A stretch of DNA of 37,183 nt, from positions 1 through 37,183 of the forward strand of contig MAAF01000067.1 in assembly GCA_002163005.1 (NCBI GenBank), given 5' to 3'. Source of the stretch: Colwellia psychrerythraea. Its GTDB lineage: Bacteria > Pseudomonadota > Gammaproteobacteria > Enterobacterales > Alteromonadaceae. Under the pieces are notes generated by a model, which was not told the origin of the DNA, made no database searches, and worked only from the letters and a program-made list of their open reading frames with translations. The position numbers and the translations under genes were made by a program. Below, piece after piece: positions 35,010 through 37,183 of the stretch. The stretch's first letter is position 1, and each line of letters opens with the position of its first letter.

Positions 35010-35050
35010 AAAGTACAATTCCCCAAAGCCGCTTCGTTGATAAAGATCAA
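35010..35050 (-). promoter_or_regulatory. FNR/DNR-dependent promoter of nor accessory operon
   Basis: TTGATAAAGATCAA at 35037-35050 is a perfect FNR-type box (TTGAT-N4-ATCAA). On the minus strand TACTTT at 35015-35010 sits at the -10 position expected if the box is centred at -41.5, the layout of a class II activated promoter. The operon start codon lies about 84-90 bases downstream. The box is symmetric and could also influence the divergent yciB gene. FNR and the NO-responsive DNR/NnrR bind similar sites and cannot be told apart here. Confidence 0.8.
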
Positions 35051-35192
35051 TGACAATGGCAAAATAAAATCTTTATAGTTAACTATTAAGCAAATATAAG
35101 CTTGGCTATTAAACTCGCATTCGTTAAAATCACGTTATTCGTAGGCGATAATTTTAATATCGCTCTAAGTTCATCTTTAATTTCGGTATTAT

Positions 35193-35777
35193 ATGCAGCT
35201 GTTTATTGAATACTTTCCCCTCTTAGTTTTCTTTATTATTAATTCAATCGCAGGGATTTATTGGGCTACTGGAAGTTTAATTGTTGCCGCGTTCGTGCAA
35301 ATTTTTTACTATAAAATCAAGAAAGAAAAAATTCCCGCCAAGCAGTGGATAATTTTTGGTTTAATTGTTGTTTTTGGCGGCCTAACAATATATTTGCAAA
35401 ATGATGCTTTTCTTAAATGGAAAGTGACCATTATAAATGCCTTTTTCGCTGGCGCATTATTAGTGAGTAATACCTTTTTCAAAAAAAACATTATTAAAGA
35501 ATTTTTAGCTGAGTCGTTATCACTACCAGACAATATTTGGTCAAGATTAAACCTCGCTTGGGCTATGTTCTTCCTATTTTGCTCAGGACTAAATTATTAT
35601 ATAGCCTTTAATTACGATCTTGATACCTGGGTAAACTTTAAAGTATTTGGCTTAACTGGCTTAATGTTTCTTTTCTCTATTACTTCTATTTTATTTCTAT
35701 ACAAGTACTTACCGTTAGAAGAAGATGAAAGCAACGCGGATAACACACTCAGTGAAAAAAGTAACAAATCTAATTAA
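35193..35777 (+). CDS. yciB: Inner-membrane protein YciB (septation protein A family)
   Basis: 194 residues with about five membrane helices. YFPLLVFFIINSIAGIYWATG at the N-terminus, WIIFGLIVVFGGLTIYLQND, FLKWKVTIINAFFAGALL and LNLAWAMFFLFCSGLNYY are family signatures. YciB is an inner-membrane protein linked to cell envelope and septum functions in enterics. It is followed by yciI, the usual neighbour in this group. The last 20 residues are polar and probably disordered. Confidence 0.93.
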   Translation: MQLFIEYFPLLVFFIINSIAGIYWATGSLIVAAFVQIFYYKIKKEKIPAKQWIIFGLIVVFGGLTIYLQNDAFLKWKVTIINAFFAGALLVSNTFFKKNIIKEFLAESLSLPDNIWSRLNLAWAMFFLFCSGLNYYIAFNYDLDTWVNFKVFGLTGLMFLFSITSILFLYKYLPLEEDESNADNTLSEKSNKSN

Positions 35778-35778
35778 C

Positions 35779-35798
35779 AGCTCAGTTTATAGTGAGCT
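35779..35798 (+). repeat. Small inverted repeat between yciB and yciI
   Basis: AGCTCA and TGAGCT around an 8-base spacer form a 6-bp stem just after the yciB stop. No T-run follows, so at most it is a weak terminator or a processing site between two co-transcribed genes. Confidence 0.35.
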
Positions 35799-35830
35799 AA
35801 CTCAACCGATTATTTAAAGGAAACCATGTC

Positions 35831-36133
35831 ATGTTTTATGTTATATACAGTGAAGATGTTGAAAACTCACTCAGCTTACGCCTATCTGTTCGCGATAAGC
35901 ATATTGGGCGGTTAAAAGACTTACAAGCCCAAGGGAAGTTGTTAATCGCAGGTCCATGTCCAGCTATTGATAGTGAAGATCCCGGTGAGGCTGGATTTAC
36001 TGGTTCACTGATTGTTGCAGAGTTTGATAGTTTAACTGCCGCACAAACATGGGCAGATGAAGACCCTTATATCAGTGCGGGTGTTTATAAAAAAGTAACG
36101 GTAAAACCGTATAAAAAAGTATTACCTGCTTAA
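35831..36133 (+). CDS. yciI: YciI-family protein
   Basis: 100 residues. Ferredoxin-like small protein with the family residues [39 protein letters not shown] and [19 protein letters not shown]. The His-Asp pair of YciI proteins is present (HIGR; DEDPY). Its reaction is not established. AGGA lies 9 bases before the ATG. Confidence 0.93.
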   Translation: MFYVIYSEDVENSLSLRLSVRDKHIGRLKDLQAQGKLLIAGPCPAIDSEDPGEAGFTGSLIVAEFDSLTAAQTWADEDPYISAGVYKKVTVKPYKKVLPA

Positions 36134-36170
36134 TCAAAAAAATTGATTCGCGAAACTTAACGCTAATGTT

Positions 36171-36198
36171 TGCTAGTTCTCATACACGAGAATTAGCA
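36171..36198. repeat. Hairpin between yciI and the LprI-like gene
   Basis: TGCTAGTTCTC (36171-36181) pairs with GAGAATTAGCA (36188-36198) around a 6-base loop, 10 of 11 pairs plus one G-T. It is a candidate terminator for yciB-yciI, though it lacks a U-tract, or a regulatory site upstream of the next gene. Confidence 0.4.
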
Positions 36199-36244
36199 CG
36201 TTAACATAATTGAACTGATATCAACTAGAGCTTATAACCGTACA

Positions 36245-36676
36245 ATGATTCGTAATAAAATGCTTTTAGCATCAACACTTTTATGTCCTTTATTGATGAT
36301 TACTCCTGTTCACGCTGCAAAAAACATTAAAGAGTGTCAGCAACAAAATGCGGAGAAGATATCTTCTGCACCAATGTCTCGATGTTTAGATGATGTTATA
36401 TCCGTTGTTGATCGAGAGTTACAGACTTGGGTAAATTTACATACCTTTAATTTAGAAGAAAAAGCCTTAGTTAATGGCCGATATTCCGCATTAAGGATGT
36501 TTAAGCGTTCGCAAAGTAACTTTATTACTTATAGGGAAAATGATTGTCGTTGGCAATATCTAGTAGTATCTCCTGAAAGAGGTGCAGACTTGGTCTATAA
36601 AACTTGTTATGTACAATCAAGTCAGAGCAGAATCACCGAACTCAGTAAAATTATTACGACTAACCCCATTCCTTAG
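36245..36676 (+). CDS. Secreted LprI-like protein (lysozyme-inhibitor LprI-type family)
   Basis: 143 residues. A signal peptide (MIRNKMLLASTLLCPLLMI ... VHAA) with probable cleavage after HAA at about residue 24 sends it to the periplasm. The mature part has four Cys (KECQQ, RCLDD, NDCRW, KTCYV), the RCLDDVISVVDRELQ pattern and SQSNFITYRENDC, which resemble the LprI domain (AQRAWxxFRDxxC). Family members include lysozyme inhibitors, but this function is not tested for this protein. The start ATG follows a clear promoter-like AT-rich gap. Confidence 0.75.
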   Translation: MIRNKMLLASTLLCPLLMITPVHAAKNIKECQQQNAEKISSAPMSRCLDDVISVVDRELQTWVNLHTFNLEEKALVNGRYSALRMFKRSQSNFITYRENDCRWQYLVVSPERGADLVYKTCYVQSSQSRITELSKIITTNPIP

Positions 36677-36719
36677 TAGGTTAGTCGAGTAACGCCTTAT
36701 TCAAGCGATTTATCAGCTA

Positions 36720-36900
36720 TCAATCAAGTAGTGCTTGCTCGGTTTTATCAACCCACTCAACTTCATCACTTAGCATTACCGCTAACCAACGACCTTCTGG
36801 TGAACTCTCTAACCCTATCTTTAATATCATGGTCAGTGGCACGTTTAATAAAATACTCACAATAACCAGCCCCAAAAAGCAGTACCTGTAACCTACTTTA
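36720..36900 (-). pseudogene. C-terminal relic of an AI-2E-family transporter (PerM-type) gene
   Basis: On the minus strand the frame ending at the TGA at 36722-36720 reads VPLTMILKIGLESSPEGRW then LAVMLSDEVEWVDK and ends after EQALLD. The VPLTxxLKIxLESSPxxRWLAVLLS pattern is the typical C-terminus of AI-2E-family membrane proteins. Upstream, the frame gives only a short hydrophobic stretch (FLGLVIVSILLN) and then loses similarity near 36900, with no start and no other transporter domains. The rest of the gene has been deleted or displaced, apparently where the dispersed-repeat region begins. The bases from about 36905 to 37079 hold no gene. Confidence 0.65.
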
Positions 36901-37079
36901 TTGCAAAAACTAGTGTAATACCAATTTGATTAAATTTCTTCCCTACTCAGAGCTACATTAGTGAGCTTAGAACAAACAAAATTTGTTAAAGATAGTTATT
37001 CTATATTTCATTAATTTTTTGATGTTATCAGTTTACCAATGAGCTCCCAAGGGCGAGTTTAAAAGGCTTATATACGACG

Positions 37080-37183
37080 TTATTGATTTTGATAAGGACG
37101 CTGCATGGATGCAGCTTATTAGAGAATGCAGGAGCATATTCTCCTGAATAACCATTATCTACAATCAATGCCTTGCCTATAAG
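37080..37183 (-). repeat. Dispersed palindromic repeat (MITE-like), copy 2, cut by window end
   Basis: Reverse complement of the copy at 32667-32755: GTTATTGATTTTGATAAGGA and CGCT, TATTAGAGAATGCAGG, and the hairpin AGGAGCATATTCTCCT all match. This copy has a second perfect palindrome, GCTGCATCCATGCAGC (37101-37116), which is degraded in copy 1. The repeat continues past the window end. Confidence 0.75.

Overview
The window is AT-rich, with gene content and protein types that suggest a marine gammaproteobacterium of the Colwelliaceae/Alteromonadales type. The pointers are an nrdB-yfaE arrangement, a norQ/norE/norF/norD set with an FNR box, yciB next to yciI, and short dispersed repeats. The species is inferred from style, not proven.

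Left region (1 to about 12,540) looks like part of an integrated mobile island. At the far left are a cut-off IS110-family transposase, a serine recombinase with a palindromic repeat array upstream, and an IS21 istA relic. Next comes a small regulated unit: an XRE repressor diverging from a winged-helix-like protein and a DExH helicase. It is followed by a tightly packed six-gene minus-strand operon (12450 to 3814): two large recombinase-like proteins with cysteine clusters, two small coiled-coil proteins, a RecD2-like SF1 helicase and a third tyrosine recombinase. The island's right edge can be placed closely, because at 12541-12615 the last ~24 codons of nrdB (ribonucleotide reductase beta, ending in its R1-binding tail) appear with no nrdB body before them. 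The nrdB partner gene yfaE (2Fe-2S ferredoxin) follows. The island therefore appears to have entered the 3' end of nrdB; its left end and the rest of nrdB lie outside the window.

Middle region (13,038-30,042) is one long minus-strand signalling cluster of 15 genes. In transcription order: STAS, CheY, CheA, CheW, CheW, a globin-triple-PAS methyl-accepting protein, CheR, CheD, CheB, a two-helix membrane MCP, STAS, a REC-PP2C-ATPase protein (HsbR-like), a second response regulator, a hybrid histidine kinase and an HPt protein. It joins a full adapting chemosensory array to a partner-switch module and a phosphorelay. Three non-canonical members share an ELF C-terminus.

Right region (30,325-34,953) is the nitric-oxide-reductase accessory operon norQ-norE-norF-orf149-norD-dnrP-like. 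A perfect FNR/DNR box lies upstream of norQ, and a dispersed repeat splits the operon before norD. norC and norB are not in the window. Beyond it lie plus-strand yciB, yciI and an LprI-like secreted protein, a relic of an AI-2E-family transporter gene, and a second, inverted copy of the dispersed repeat that runs off the window end. The proximity of NO-related genes to a globin-bearing chemoreceptor suggests, but does not prove, that the array responds to O2 or NO.
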